Source of the DNA: Hemibagrus wyckioides
Taxonomy: Eukaryota > Chordata > Actinopteri > Siluriformes > Bagridae
Direction: 5' to 3'
Assembly: GCF_019097595.1 (NCBI RefSeq)
Contig: NC_080717.1
Coordinates: forward strand, 3,921,001 to 3,985,000
DNA length: 64,000 bases
Shown: piece after piece, positions 36,591-48,699 of the stretch
How positions within the stretch are numbered: the stretch's first letter is position 1
How the letters are laid out: every line of letters starts with the position of its first letter
Notes under the pieces: model-generated
The model's database searches: none
The model's input: only the letters and a program-made list of their open reading frames with translations
What the model was told of the DNA's origin: nothing
Program-made: the position numbers and the translations under genes

Positions 36591-37540
36591 GTAAAGCCAT
36601 TAAAGAGGCTGTCATGGACAGCTTGGATATTTCTCCAAATAGACTCCCAGAGGGTGATCTGGCAGGGCTATTTCCATGTCGTTGCTTATGTTTGTTCCTG
36701 TCATGTGCTTTCTTTTGAGGTTTTGCTACCTCAGCTAACCACATGGAACAGATACTGGATTCACTCAGCTGGAACTTGAATCTAAGCTGGACTCTCAAGG
36801 GCACTCTCTAAACTAGCATAGGGGACACTCTTTAGTACCTGACGCTAGCCTTGTCAACATCCTCTCTTCGATATCTGTTCATACTCCATTTATCTTCAAT
36901 CAGTTGCCTCTACTCTTTTTCTTAGAGTGGAAGTACATCTCCTTGGTGTTGGGTTCCGTGCATGGAAGAAAACAAATCCACCCTCTAAACCCTTACTTTT
37001 ATTATTGCTTCACTTCCTGGTCCTGTTGAGGATGGTGCTCTGCTTCCTGGTCCCATGGAGGATGTTATTCTTCCACCTGCCCCACTGGGGATGGCACTCT
37101 ACTCCCTGGTTTGGCTGAAAACATTGCTCTGCTTTCTGGTTCTGGGGCTCTGACACAGACGGCTTGGACAGTTCCGCAGCAGACCACCAGAGGTCAATCT
37201 GGCAGGGCTATTTCCACGTCACTGATTAAGTTTGTCCCTGTCATGTGCTTTCTGTTGATGTTTTGTTTTTCCATGTGTGCTCTGCCCCACCCAATCCACT
37301 GATCTGTTTGCCCGCTATTTTGTCCTCACATGTTCCCCATGTTCCCTTGATTACATGCCCTATATATACCTGTTGATTTGTGTCTGCATTTTCTGAGTCT
37401 TCGTTGTGTTGAACTGTGATGCCCTCTTAGGTTTCTGTGTGTTCTTTTGAGTTTACTCTGGGTTGCTTTTCTAGCTGCTTTTTAAATTCTTTGCACACTG
37501 AGTAACCCTCAAGCCCTAATGTTGGAAAATTAGCAGGTCC
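36590..37540 (+). repeat. repeat module after NITR E (LTR-like, decayed)
   Basis: Starts CTGTCATGGACAGCTTGGA, with GATCTGGCAGGGCTATTTCC present twice. Contains copies of CTGCTTCCTGGTCCCATGGA and a TATA-like CCTATATATACC near 37370. Related modules follow F (46700-48170) and G (51470-52700). It may be an old LTR-type element; no enzyme frame is left. Confidence 0.5.
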
Positions 37541-38084
37541 TAATACTTTTTTCCTATCAGTTTAGTTATTTTAACATATCATTTGCTTATGTTTATGACG
37601 ACTTTATGATACATTATAACAATGTGTTGAAACTAGGGTTAAAAATCATATTACAATGTTTTACATTTTATAGCAACCAACACCATTAAAGCACTGTATC
37701 ATCAAATTACGGTAACTATGGTAACACGAGTGTACTGTATTATAATGATACAGTAAACTGGTTTGATCTTGTAACTGATCCAAACAAGAGTCAAGATCAT
37801 ACAAGGTAAAAAAAAATAAAAAATCCACAATAGCTATCTTCCTTCTTGTATACTTTAATGGAATTTCAGGTATAAATTTAATAGATACAATAATTTAACT
37901 TATTGGAATAGAGAACTGTTTTGTTTTGTGTTTTTCTTTTTAATTTCTGTATGAATAATCTAACATTAATATACAATACATTAACCAGCAACTATGACAA
38001 AAATTAGCATAAAATTTACTACAGCTTGATCTAAGAGAGAAATTTTGGATTTTTTGAAGGATTCCTGTCTGGTGCTATTTTCAT

Positions 38085-38227
38085 TACAGAGTCTTGTGGG
38101 AGGAGAAACTGACAGGAAGTTTGTGATGTCAGAACTTGACTTCATAAACCTTTCACTTGTATTTAGTTGTGTTCAGTATGACCTTATAAGAGCTCATCAA
38201 GAGGACATGCAGTACACAGACCTCAAG
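38085..38227 (+). promoter_or_regulatory. proximal promoter of NITR F
   Basis: GTCTTGTGGGAGGAGAAACT begins at 38091, then an ETS-like ACAGGAAGTT and TGATGTCA at 38124-38131, about 100 bp before the ATG. Nearly identical in G and similar in H. Confidence 0.6.
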
Positions 38228-40579
38228 ATGTTAATGCTGATGTGGATTAAAGTGGTGCTGTTTAATAAAGTCGGTAAGTGCAGATAAATAAAAAAGATTT
38301 GTAAGGTTTTATTTCTTTTATAAACTAGTAACTAACTACAGGATGTCTGAAAAGTCAGGAACCAATAAGAAAAAAATGACTAAAACTTAATTTTATTTTA
38401 TATTTATTATTTGCAGCGCATGCTCTACATATTCATGCTCACCTGATGTATTATGGTTTTGATTCTTCTATTTATTTATTTTTTTTTTAAGAATTTACAT
38501 AACATATTTGCTTGAAACCATGTAGAACAAAATTATGATGACTTACAGATTGGTTTAAATTTAGGCCGTCAAAATCTTGCCTGGATAATTAAATGTTTTT
38601 AATGCACTTATGCAGTATTCAGGCAAAGCTGTAAAGCATTATGAAAGTCATAATTTTTATAGGATTTATGCATGACTTTTTTTTAATGTTCTTTTATTTT
38701 CACATTAGACTGCAAACAAAATAGCATCGTCCATCAACCGAACCCGGTAGTCAGTGCTGCTCCTGGTGATAACGTGACTCTACAATGCTTTCAGCTCGGA
38801 GAACAAAACTCTGATCCCATCATTTGGTACAAGCAACCAGGAGGACACGAACCGTCCTTAGTGGCTGTGGTACAGAAATTCCAGGATCCCATTTACAAAG
38901 ACGAATTCAAGTCTCCGAGGTTCAGAATCGAGAAAGGAAGCAGTAGCTTTCATTTGAAAATAATGAACGTGAATCCATCAGACGAAGCCGTGTATTACTG
39001 TGGACGGATTACATTCTACACCGTATTCGCAAAAGGAACATTTTTAACTGTAAAAGGTAAGCATTTCTAATTAGAAATATTTAGAATTAGAATTAAAATG
39101 TGGTTTTCAAGTTTTGAAGTTAGGGAGAAAATACAGCAATATGGACATGCCATAACCGTCCGTAACTATTGTTTTCTAAAAAAAATAAATAAATAAAAAA
39201 AAAGTGATAAGCCTGTGTATGATTAGTTATGAACCTTGTTGTCTAAGTTGGAGCACAATCTGTGTTAGACATTTAAAAAATAAAAATATTTAGGCTGTTG
39301 GATTAGTTTATTATTGTCATAATAACATTTTTAACAGTTTTAGACTATCATGGCAGTTTGTATGTGAATTTGTTCATTAAACACATGCCATGTGGTTTTC
39401 ATGTCAGAGCATCATTTAAGAACAGTTTTTCAGGGATCATGAGAAATCCCACAACATGAAGATAATTAAATGGGAATAGTCTGTAGTGTAGGTAGTAATC
39501 TTTATTGTCTCTGTCTCACTCTGTCTATATCACACCGACCAGATAATGAAGATGTAAAAGTATCAGTGTGGCAGCACGGCATGTCGGACTCGGTTCCTGC
39601 AGGAGCCTCAGTGACTCTGCAGTGCTCGGTTCTCTCTGAGAGCAGAGCAGCAGAACTCCAAGTGCTCTGGTTCAGAGCTGCTCCACCACAATCCCATCCT
39701 CAAATCATTTACACTCATCACAACAGCAGCCATCAGTGTGAGAGCGGCTCTTCTACACACACCTGTGTGTACAACTTCACCAAGAACATCCTCAGCCTCA
39801 ATGATACTGGAACTTACTACTGCGCTGTGGCCCTGTGTGGGAAGATCATATTTGGGAATGGGACACAAATAAAATTGAGTGAGAAATACTTTAATTGTAA
39901 TATTTAATTGCTAAGATTGCATAAATACTTGTAATATTATGTGTAGTATGATCACATGGAGGTGAAGTTGTTATTTCATCGTTATTATTTTTGTGCTACA
40001 GAAGAATCTGTGGATCCTGTAGTGATCTGCCTCGCTGTAGCTTTGGGAGTGTGTGTGATGGTGATCTCTGTTCAAGCTCTTTTATTCTGTATTTGGAGAA
40101 ACTATGAACAACACATAAGTAAGTGTTTTATAGCACTGTCAAATCTCTTTAAAATATAATGTGCTTTGAATTAATAAATTAGGTTTTTAAGAATTATAAT
40201 AATTATTATTATATATTACGGTCTGATTTCTTCACACAATGAGACTCTCTACAGAAATTAATGTTAAATGATGTTAAATGCTGTAGATAAAATAAATGCT
40301 GAATATTTTTTCACCAGAAAGAGAAACCAGTGTGAAAGGGTCTGAACAAACAACCTCTCAGGTACTGACTCAGATCTATAATCTATAATACTGATTATTT
40401 CCCTTATATCTGATTTTGATTTATTTCTAATTTTATACTCGCTCCCACAGGACCATGACAGTGAGCTGAATTACGCTGCCTTACATTTTAATAATAAGAA
40501 AACCAAAGGAGAGAGAAGAACGAGAAAACAAACTCAAGACTCTGTGTACTCTGAAGTCAGATCTCTCACCACAACGTAG
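38228..40579 (+). CDS. nitr: NITR gene F, complete inhibitory-type receptor (mosaic of G and E)
   Basis: Exons: leader 38228-38273 (MLMLMWIKVVLFNKV), V 38709-39056, I 39543-39878, transmembrane 40002-40118, spacer 40318-40361, tail 40451-40579; about 339 residues. The V domain has VTLQCF, IIWYKQPGGHEP, SDEAVYYC and a J-like end FAKGTFLTVKG. The I domain reads VTLQCSV, LWFRAAPP, YYCAVALCG, FGNGTQIKL. ITIMs are LNYAAL and SVYSEV. Promoter, leader and V exon are close to gene G (9 residue differences in V); I exon, membrane, tail and 3' flank are close to gene E. This fits an origin by unequal exchange in the V-I intron. Confidence 0.93.
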
Positions 40580-41426
40580 ATTATACTTCATCAGTCATTC
40601 ATTTTGTTTGTGATTTTTGACTCTGATCAGGAATAAAGTACAAAATGGTGGTTTGCTCGTCTCATTTTAATCTCAAAAGACTCTCATTAAATAGCATCAT
40701 GATATTACCTGTGCCTACAGTTGATTCTAAACTTTTATATAAGATGTAATGTAATGAAATTTTTCTGTTAAACCATATCCTGTTGTATATGGTAATATCT
40801 TCCTTGATTGTCCGACCAGTCACATCATCTGATACACACTTTGGTTCAATCTGAAACCTGCCATTAAGGCAGATAACCACATATAAAAATCAATAACACA
40901 ATCTGTGTTTGCATCCAAATATCTGATTAGATTTAAGCATGAAGTGGGCATGGCCTAAACAGGAAGGGAATGTGAAAAAAATTTTGATAAGAACAAAAAG
41001 AAATACTTAACAATCTTAACTGATAAGAAACTGTACCTTATTTGGACAATATAAAAAAACATATGCTATCATTTGGAAACAGACAACAATCATGGTGAAG
41101 ATGACAGATCTTACAAAAGTTCTTAAGTATGAAATTCTTGGATTCGCAGAATCAAAGCGTATCATATTCAGGCAATAGGACCACCCCAGATTTTACAATG
41201 TGCTCTCAGATTAATGATAAGAAAGGTAAAAGAGAAGCAAGAATTCACTTGAAATGAGTTCTAAGATGACCTGAAAGCAGCAGGAGCAACAATTCTATGT
41301 AGAACAATAAGCAATGAAGCGCACTACAAACATACCCAGTCTTGAACGTCACACAGAAGTCAGAATCTTTGGAATAATATAGTCTGGTCCAAAAAAAAAA
41401 TCAGTGCATAAAACCTAAATAACTTA
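40580..41426. other. 3' flank of NITR F with a decayed insertion
   Basis: 40580-40900 matches the E flank. About 40930-41390 does not, and may be a heavily deleted Tc1-type element: TDLTKVLKYEILGFAES near 41105 and AAGATILCRTISNEAHYKHT near 41280 look like transposase helix-turn-helix pieces. Confidence 0.4.
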
Positions 41427-42678
41427 TACACTATATTGCCAAAAGTATTCGCTCACCTGCCTTGACTCGCATATGAACTTAAGTGACATCCCATTCCTAA
41501 TCCATAGGGTTCAATATGACATCGGTCCACCCTTTGCAGCTATAACAGCTTCAATTCTTCTGGGAAGGCTGTCCACAAGGTTTAGGAGTGTGTTTATGAG
41601 AATTTTTGACCATTCTTCCAGAAGCGCATTTGTGAGGTCACACACTGATGTTGGACGAGAAGGCCTGGCTCTCAGTCTCCGCTCTAATTCATCCCAAAGG
41701 TGTTCTATCGGGTTGAGGTCAGGACTCTGTGCAGGCCAGTCAAGTTCATCCACACCAGACTCTGTCATCCATGTCTTTATGGACCTTGCTTTGGTCACTG
41801 GTGCACAGTCATGTTGGAAGAGGAAGGGGCCAGCTCCAAACTGTTCCCACAAAGTTGGGAGCATGGAATTGTCCAAAATGTCTTGGTATGCTGAAGCATT
41901 CAGAGTTCCTTTCACTGGAACTAAGGGGCCAAGCCCAGCTCCTGAAAAACAACCCCACACCATAATCCCCCCTCCACCAAACTTTACACTTGGCACAATG
42001 CAGTCAGACAAGTACCGTTCTCCTGGCAACCGCCAAACCCAGACTCGTCCATCAGATTGCCAGATGGAGAAGCGCGATTCGTCACTCCAGAGAACGCGTC
42101 TCCACTGCTCTAGAGTCCAGTGGCGGCGTGCTTTACACCACTGCATCCGATGCTTTGCATTGCACTTGGTGATGTATGGCTTGGATGCAGCTGCTCGGCC
42201 ATGGAAACCCATTCCATGAAGCTCTCTGCGCACTGTTCTTGAGCTAATCTGAAGGCCACATGAAGTTTGGAGGTCTGTAGCGATTGACTCTGCAGAAAGT
42301 TGGCGACCTCTTCGCACTATGCGCCTCAGCATCCGCTGACCCCGCTCCGTCAGTTTACGTGGCCTACCACTTCGTGGCTGAGTGGCTGTCGTTCCCAAAC
42401 ACTTCCACATTCTTATAATACAGCTGACAGTTGACTATGGAATATTTAGGAGCGAGGAAATTTCACGACTGGATTTGTTGCACAGGTGGCATCCTATCAC
42501 AGTTCCACGCTGGAATTCACTGAGCTCCTGAGAGCGACCCATTCTTTCACAAATGTTTGTAAAAAAAGTCTGCATGCCTAGGTGCTTGATTTTATACACC
42601 TGTGGCCATGGAAGTGATCGGAACACCTGATTCTGATTATTTGGATGGGTGAGCGAATACTTTTGGCAATATAGTGTA
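41427..42678 (-). mobile_element. Tc1-like DNA transposon, nearly intact
   Basis: Inverted ends CACTATATTGCCAAAAGTAT (from 41429) and its reverse complement ending at 42676, flanked by TA on both sides. About 1.25 kb, with one long transposase gene on the minus strand. The paralogous site after gene E (near 36365, CTTATATCTCTC) is empty, so it inserted after the E/F duplication. Confidence 0.92.
41511..42542 (-). pseudogene. Tc1 transposase, full length except one in-frame stop
   Basis: Starts MGRSQELSEFQRGTVIG at 42542. After 35 codons there is a TAG (42437-42435), and the same frame then runs 309 codons open to the stop at 41511. It shows two helix-turn-helix regions, the [10 protein letters not shown] hook, and a DD34E catalytic triad: Asp in LWSDESRF, Asp in FQHDCAP, Glu in [11 protein letters not shown]. 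Length (about 343 residues) is normal for the family. A single base change separates it from an open frame. Translation could also begin at the ATG at 42410, giving 299 residues but losing the first DNA-binding helix region. Confidence 0.9.
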
Positions 42679-43820
42679 TCTCTCAGCATGTAAACTACCA
42701 TGATAAAGACGTTCTGGTAATGGAGGTTCCTTTAGGTATTTAAGGCACATTCAAATTCAAATTTTATTAGACATTGTACACAGTATGATATGCAGTGAAA
42801 TGCTTACACGACTGTTATGACCCTAGGAAAAGGAAAAGGAATAAGGACAGAACAAAAGACAGGATAAAAAATATAAAAATAAAATACAAAAATACGAAAT
42901 ATAAAAAAATAAGAATATGAATTATACTAAAATACGAAATATAAAAATATAAAAACAAGTTCACAGTAAGCAAAAAATATGATAGAATAAAAACAGAATA
43001 AAATATAATAAATATAAATAAAGTAGGGTATGTATATATAATATGTATATAAAATAAGATAGAATATGTATATGTGTAAAAGTGTAAAATGTACATACAG
43101 GAAGTGTAAAATACAACAGCTGTGATGCAAAGTTATGTAAAATTATAAAATTATATAAAGTGTAAGTAGGGGTTGGGAGGGTGGGTTCGTCCAAGGTGCA
43201 GACAGCAGCAGTACAAAATTATTGTAAAATTATATAAAGTGAAGTGTGTAGTGTGCAAGAGTGTCCAAGATGCAGACAGCAGCAGTACGGGGTGGTCACG
43301 AAGTGGAATGAGGTGATGAGAGCAGTGGTATTGTCCATCTTTAAAGTGCAGATGTGCAAAAGTCCTCTTGTATGTAAACGGGAGCAGACTGTGCAACATG
43401 TATGTTATGTGTTGTATTGTGTGCACAGTCTTGAAATGTGCAAATGTGCAGATGTACATTGTGTGTTTATTGTGTGTCACAGTCCTGTAATGTGCAATGT
43501 CCGGTGTGGTTGGTTGGAGTTCCAACACGTGTGTAGGAACATAGTAGGTCTAATCAGATGAGTCCTATGTGAGGTTCTGATTGAGAGACGGAAGCGCTTC
43601 CCAGACCTCAACAGAGAGAAAAGTCCATTGTTGGGATGGCTGAGGTCCTTCACAATCTTCCTGGCCTTGGTCCAGCACCGCTTGTTGTAGATTGAGTGCA
43701 GGTCAGGGAGCTCGGTACGGATGATGCGCTCAGCTGATTGCATCACCCTCTGAAGAGCTTGTCTGTCCTGCATGGTGCTGTTCCTGAACCAGGTGGTGAT
43801 GTTTCCCGCCAGTATGCTCT

Positions 43821-44861
43821 CTATGGTGCAGGAATAAAGTTCCTTAGCACCTTAGCAGGCAGTCTAAAGTCTCTCAAGAGTCTGAGGTGGAAGAGATGCT
43901 GTCGGCCTTTCTTCACCACTGTGTTGATGTGACAGGACCATGACAGATCCTGCGTGATGTGAACACCGAGGTATCTGAAGCTGTCCACTCTCTCCACTGG
44001 GCTGCTGTTGATCACAGGGGTCTGGTAGTTCCTCTCCTGCTTTCTGCTGAAGTCCACTATCAGCTCCTTAGTCTTGCTGACGTTAAGGTGGAGGTTGTTC
44101 TGCCGGCACCAGTCCTCCAGTGTCTTAATCTCCTCCAGGTAGGCCGTCTCACTGTTGTTGGAGATCAATACAACCACAACGGTGTCGTCAGCAAACTTGA
44201 TAATGTTGGTGGAGCTGGTAGTGGCCATGCAGTCATACATATACAAAGAGTACAGCAGGGAGCTCAGAACACAACCCTGAGGGGCTCCAGTGCTGAGGGT
44301 GAGTGAGGCCGAGACATGTCTGCCCATCCTTACTGCCTGTGGTCTGCCAGTTAGGAAATTGGAGAGCCACTGACAAAGAGATGGGCTGAGTCCCAGGTGC
44401 TCCAGCTTGGTGGTGAGTGTGGAGGGGATTATTGTGTTAAACGCTGAACTGAAGTCAACAAACAGCAATCTAACGTAATTCCCCTTTCTATTGTCCAGGT
44501 GAGTGAGTGATGTGTGAAGGAGGTGGGAAATGGCATCGTCGGTTGAGTGGTTCGGGCGGTAGGTGAACTGTAATGGATCCAGTGTGTCTGGTAGTGAAGT
44601 GATGATGAAGTCTCTGACCAGCCGTTCAAAGCACTTCATCACTACTGAGGTCAAGGCTACAGGGCGATAGTCATTGAGGGAAGCAGGAGGGGGTTTCTTC
44701 GGGACAGGAACAATGATGGACTCTTTGAAGCATGTGGGGACTGCCGACTGGGTTAAGGAGAGGTTGAATATGTCTGTGAACACTGGTGCTAGCTGGTCAG
44801 CGCAGGCTCTGAGGATTTGACCTGAGATTCCATCTGGTCCTGCTGCTTTCCTGGTGTTCAC
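43821..44861 (-). pseudogene. LINE reverse transcriptase
   Basis: Open for 346 codons. Motifs in order: [79 protein letters not shown], the catalytic [30 protein letters not shown], and [14 protein letters not shown]. The frame breaks after NFIPAP, where family members continue. Upstream, 44858-45442 encodes the linker in another frame. Confidence 0.9.
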
Positions 44862-45442
44862 TCTCCTGAAGGCTGTCCTGACGTCATGCTCAGAGATGAT
44901 GAACGCATTGGTGTTGGCATTCTCTTCCTGTCTACAGCCATTAGCATTAGCTGTAGCATTAGCTTTAGCATCACAGAAGCGTAGAAGGTGTTCAGCTCAT
45001 CTCCCAGAGTCACTTCTGCATTCATCATACCGGATGTTGGTGCTTTATAGTCCGTAATTGTCCTTAATCCCTGCCACAGGCTCCTAGAGTCACTCTGTTG
45101 GAGTTGTGACTCTAGTTTTCTCCCGAAGCGCTGCTTCACCTCCTTCACCGTTTTCCGCACATTGTATGATGCAGCCTTGAAAGAGGTCATGTCACCTGAC
45201 GCAAGTCCCGCATTATAGGCAGTGGTGCAAGATTTCAGAGCGTCGCGGATGGTCTTATCCACCCACGGCTTCTGATTGGGAAACATTCTGATGGGGGTTT
45301 TCTGCACAGTGTCATCTGCAAGTTTCCCGATGAATCCCACAACCGCTTCCGTAAACACATTGATGTCATCAGAGCTGCGCTGGAACATGTCCCAGTTTGC
45401 GTCATCCAGAGAATCCTTTAGAGCGGCCACCGATTGGTCCAT
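44858..45442 (-). pseudogene. LINE linker between endonuclease and reverse transcriptase
   Basis: Frame of 194 codons with WVDKTIRDALKSCTTAYNAG and LWQGLRTITDYKAP, typical of the region before the reverse transcriptase in fish L2-like LINEs. A frameshift separates it from the enzyme that follows. Confidence 0.75.
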
Positions 45443-45460
45443 CCAGCGTGAGACCTCCCT

Positions 45461-46003
45461 CTAAGCCGGAACTTCCTGCTTGAGTCTTTGTTTATATTTT
45501 GGCATGAGGAAGATGGCGGCATGGTCAGACTTCCCAAACGGTGGGGGAGATTGTGCCTTGTAGCAGTGGTCCAGTGTCCTTTCACAGCTGATGTGCTGGT
45601 AAAAGTTTGGCGCTGTGCGTTTGAGGTTGGCACTGTTAAAGTCCCCCGCCACAATAAGCACAGCGTCCCGGTGCTGAGTCTGGTGCTGTGTGAGTGCTTC
45701 ATGCAGCTCGCATAAAGCAGTGTCCATGTCTGCCTGAGGCGGAATATAAACGGTGCTGACTATGACCGATGTAAACTCCCGAGGAAGATAAAAAGGACAA
45801 TATTTGATGGTCAATAGTTCCAGATTGGGTGAGCAGGAATGTGTAAGAGGAACAATGCTCGCGCTGTTGCACCAGCTACTGTTCACCATTAAACACACGC
45901 CGCCCCCCTTGACTTCCCCGATTCCAATGTTTTGTCCATGCGGTGAACTGAGAAGAACTCGGCCGGATGTATGGCATGGTCCGGTACCGCTGGGTTCAGC
46001 CAT
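45461..46003 (-). pseudogene. LINE apurinic-type endonuclease, 5' frame broken
   Basis: Motifs: GGGVCLMVNSSWC, VSTVYIPPQADMD, the metal-site region LIVAGDFNSANLK, RTLDHCY and GKSDHAAIFLMPKYKQRLK with the Asp-His pair. The N-terminal quarter is out of frame upstream. Confidence 0.85.
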
Positions 46004-46451
46004 GTCTTGGTGAAGCAGATAAGATTGCAGTCCCGAATGTCTCTCTGGAACTTTACCCTGGCCCTGAGGTAATCGAGCTTTTTCTCCAGCGACTGGACTT
46101 TAGCGAGCAGGATGCTAGGCAGAGGTGTGCGGTGTGCACGGGCTCTCAGCCTGTTCCTGACGCCGGCTCATTTCCCCCGGGGCCGCCGCTCCGGGTTGCG
46201 TCCTTTGTTCTCCCTCAGGATCTCACTCGGCCAGCTTGGATCCGGAGTTAAAAACGTCGAATTGTGAGAATATTGTATACCAATAGAAATTAGAGCCTCT
46301 CTATCATACTCAATGCATTCCATATGGAAGAAATTGCCTGTTTAAAAGTACTGTAGGTTAACTTAAAAGACAAAAACAAAGAAAGAGGGGTCGGAGCAGT
46401 TGTGACGGCAGCCGACCTCACCAGCGCCATCTGGGGATCCCATGATCACAT

Positions 46452-46700
46452 CAGTAATGACCAGAAAATTCATATAAAATGAAAAGTTTAGCAGGAAAGT
46501 AAGTCTTGATGTGAATAGTACAAGTAGTTAAGTGTCATTTATTATTAATTTCAAAAGAAAAAAAGAAAAAATGTGTTTTCACAGCAACTATAATGATAAC
46601 AATACAGAGGAACAACATCATTGGTATCTATTTTTTTCTCAACTAATTAACAATAAAAACATTGACAGTGAATCAGATTGTATACGACTTTAACAATGTT
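46452..46700. other. continuation of the NITR F 3' flank after the LINE
   Basis: TAATGACCAGAAAATTCATA resumes the flank seen unbroken after gene E at about 36450. No gene. Confidence 0.7.
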
Positions 46701-48170
46701 AAGCCATTAAAGAGGCTGTCACGGACAGTTTGGATATTTCCCCAAAGAGGGAAATCTGGCAGGGCTATTTCCATGTTGTTCTTTATGTTTGTCCCTGTCA
46801 TGTGCTTTCTGTTGATGTTTTGTTGCACCCCATGTGCTTTGCCCCACCCCATCCCTTCTGCTTTCCTACCTTTCTGTTCTATATGCCATTTGGGTCTGGT
46901 ACTTTGTACATTGGGTAACCCTCGAGCCCTCCTGCTGAAGTTCTTGGTTTGATCTCCACCTCTGGTGTCGTCACTGTGACAGAATACTCAGCTAACTACA
47001 TGGAACAGATACTGGCTTCACTCAACTGGAACTTTGGATCCAAGCTGGACTCAGGAATCAAATCAAATCAAATCAAATCAGGAATAAAGTATAAAATGGC
47101 AAACTAAACTAGCATAGGGGACACTCTTCAGTACCTGGCACAAGCCCGGGAGGACATCTTCTCATGAATATCTGTTTATACCCGATTCATCTGCACTCAG
47201 TTGCCTCCATTCTTTCCCCGGGATGGGACCACATCTCCTTGGTGTTTGATTCCATGCCTGGAATAAAACGAACCCACCCTCCCAACCCCTACTTTGACAT
47301 TGCTCTGCTTCCTGGTCCCATGTAGGATGCCACTCTGTTTCTTGATTCCATGCAGGAGGTTATTCCCCCACCCTGCCCCACTGGGAATACCACTCCACTA
47401 CCTGGTTTAGCTGAGAACATTGCTCTGCTTCCTACTTCAGTGGAGGATGCTGCTCTGCCCCCTGCCCTGTAGAGGACATTACCCCCACCCTGCCCTATCA
47501 GGGATACCAATTTTCTCTCTGGAATGGCTGAGGATGTTGCTCTGCTTTCTGCTTCCATGGAGGATGCTGCTCCACCCCCTACCCTATGGAGGACATTACC
47601 CCCTGCCCTGCCCCATCAGATACATCACAGAGGTCTACTGGCTTTGCTGAGGATGTCACCCGGGTCTTCGGTGCAGCTCCTCCTTGGAGCCTCACCATGG
47701 TCCTCATTCCACCCAGACTTCTAGGTGTGACTGAGGGTTGGAGGGGGGCTCTGTCACATTTCCCCACCTGACTACCAGAGGGCAATCTGGCAGGGCTATT
47801 TCCATGTCACTGATTAAGTTTGTCCCTGTCATGTGCTTTCTGTTGATGTTTTGTTTCTCCATGTGTGCTTCACCCCAACGATCCATTGATCTGCTTTCCT
47901 GCATTTTTGTCCTCACATGTTCCCTATGTTCCCTTTATTGCATGCCCTATATATACCTGATTGTGTTTGATTTGTGTCTGCCTTTGCTGAGTCTTTATTT
48001 TGTTGAAATGTGATGCCCTCTTAGGTTTCTGTGTGTTCTTTTGAGTTTACTCTGGGTTGCGTTTCTAGTTGCTTATTGTTTGTAGGGATATATTTTTAAA
48101 TAAATATTTTACTTTTTAAATCCTTTGTACACTGAGTAACCCTCAAGCCCTAATGTTGGAAAATTGTCAG
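46700..48170 (+). repeat. repeat module after NITR F (LTR-like, decayed)
   Basis: Same layout as 36590-37540 but longer: GGCAGGGCTATTTCCATG at about 46756 and 47789, many copies of TGCTCTGCTTCCTG and GGAGGATGCTGCTCTGCC units between, and a TATA-like CCTATATATACC near 47947. A short AATC tandem run lies at 47058-47082. The long minus-strand Gly/Ser/Ala frame (47289-47558) only reflects the tandem units. Confidence 0.5.
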
Positions 48171-48554
48171 ATCCTAATACTTTTTTCCTATCATTTTAGT
48201 TATTTTAACATATCATTTGCTTATATTTATGACTATTTTATGAAACAATAAAACAATGTGTTGAAACCAGGGTAAAAATCATATTACAATGTTTTACATT
48301 TTACAAAAACTGGAAAAATACCAACATCATGTGGTAACACAGATGTACTGTATTTAATACTGAATTTAATACTGAATTTAACTTACTGGAATTGAGTTCT
48401 GTTCGTTTTGTGTGTTTTTATTTGTGATTTTTTAAATTTCTGTATGAATAATCTAACATTAATATACAATACATTAACCAGCAACTATGACAAAAAAAAA
48501 TAAAAAATACAACAGCTTTGATTTTTTGAAGGATTCCTGTCTGGTGCTATTTTC
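48171..48554. other. 5' flank of NITR G, copy of the F flank
   Basis: No gene. Parallels 37540-38084, and again about 57230-57545 before H. Confidence 0.65.
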
Positions 48555-48699
48555 ATTACAGAGTCTTGTGGGAGGAGAAACTGACAGGAAGTTTGTGATG
48601 TCAGAAACTGACTTCACAGACCTTTCACTTGCATTTAGTTGTGTTCAGTATGACCTTATAAGAGCTCATCAAGAGGACATGCAGTACACAGACCTCAAG
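48555..48699 (+). promoter_or_regulatory. proximal promoter of NITR G
   Basis: GTCTTGTGGGAGGAG from 48563, ETS-like ACAGGAAGTT, TGATGTCA at 48596-48603. Almost identical to F over the whole block to the ATG. Confidence 0.6.

Larger units (their letters stand above)
42751..46446 (-). mobile_element. LINE (L2/Rex-like non-LTR retrotransposon), near full length
   Basis: Minus strand, 3.7 kb, flanked by the target duplication CACAT (42746-42750 and 46447-46451). The 5' end is at 46446 and the 3' end at 42751, with a short TTTGAATTTGAATG tail repeat and about 1 kb of AT-rich 3' non-coding sequence. It codes for an endonuclease then a reverse transcriptase, with frame breaks. Empty sites remain after E (36445) and G (51190). 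Confidence 0.88.

Noticed and set aside
41473..42219. 248-codon plus-strand frame
   Set aside because: Exact antisense of the Tc1 transposase with its DD34E triad on the minus strand.
47289..47558. Gly/Ser/Ala-rich, collagen-like frame on the minus strand
   Set aside because: Produced by translating tandem units of a repeat; similar frames appear wherever the module occurs (52209-52478).
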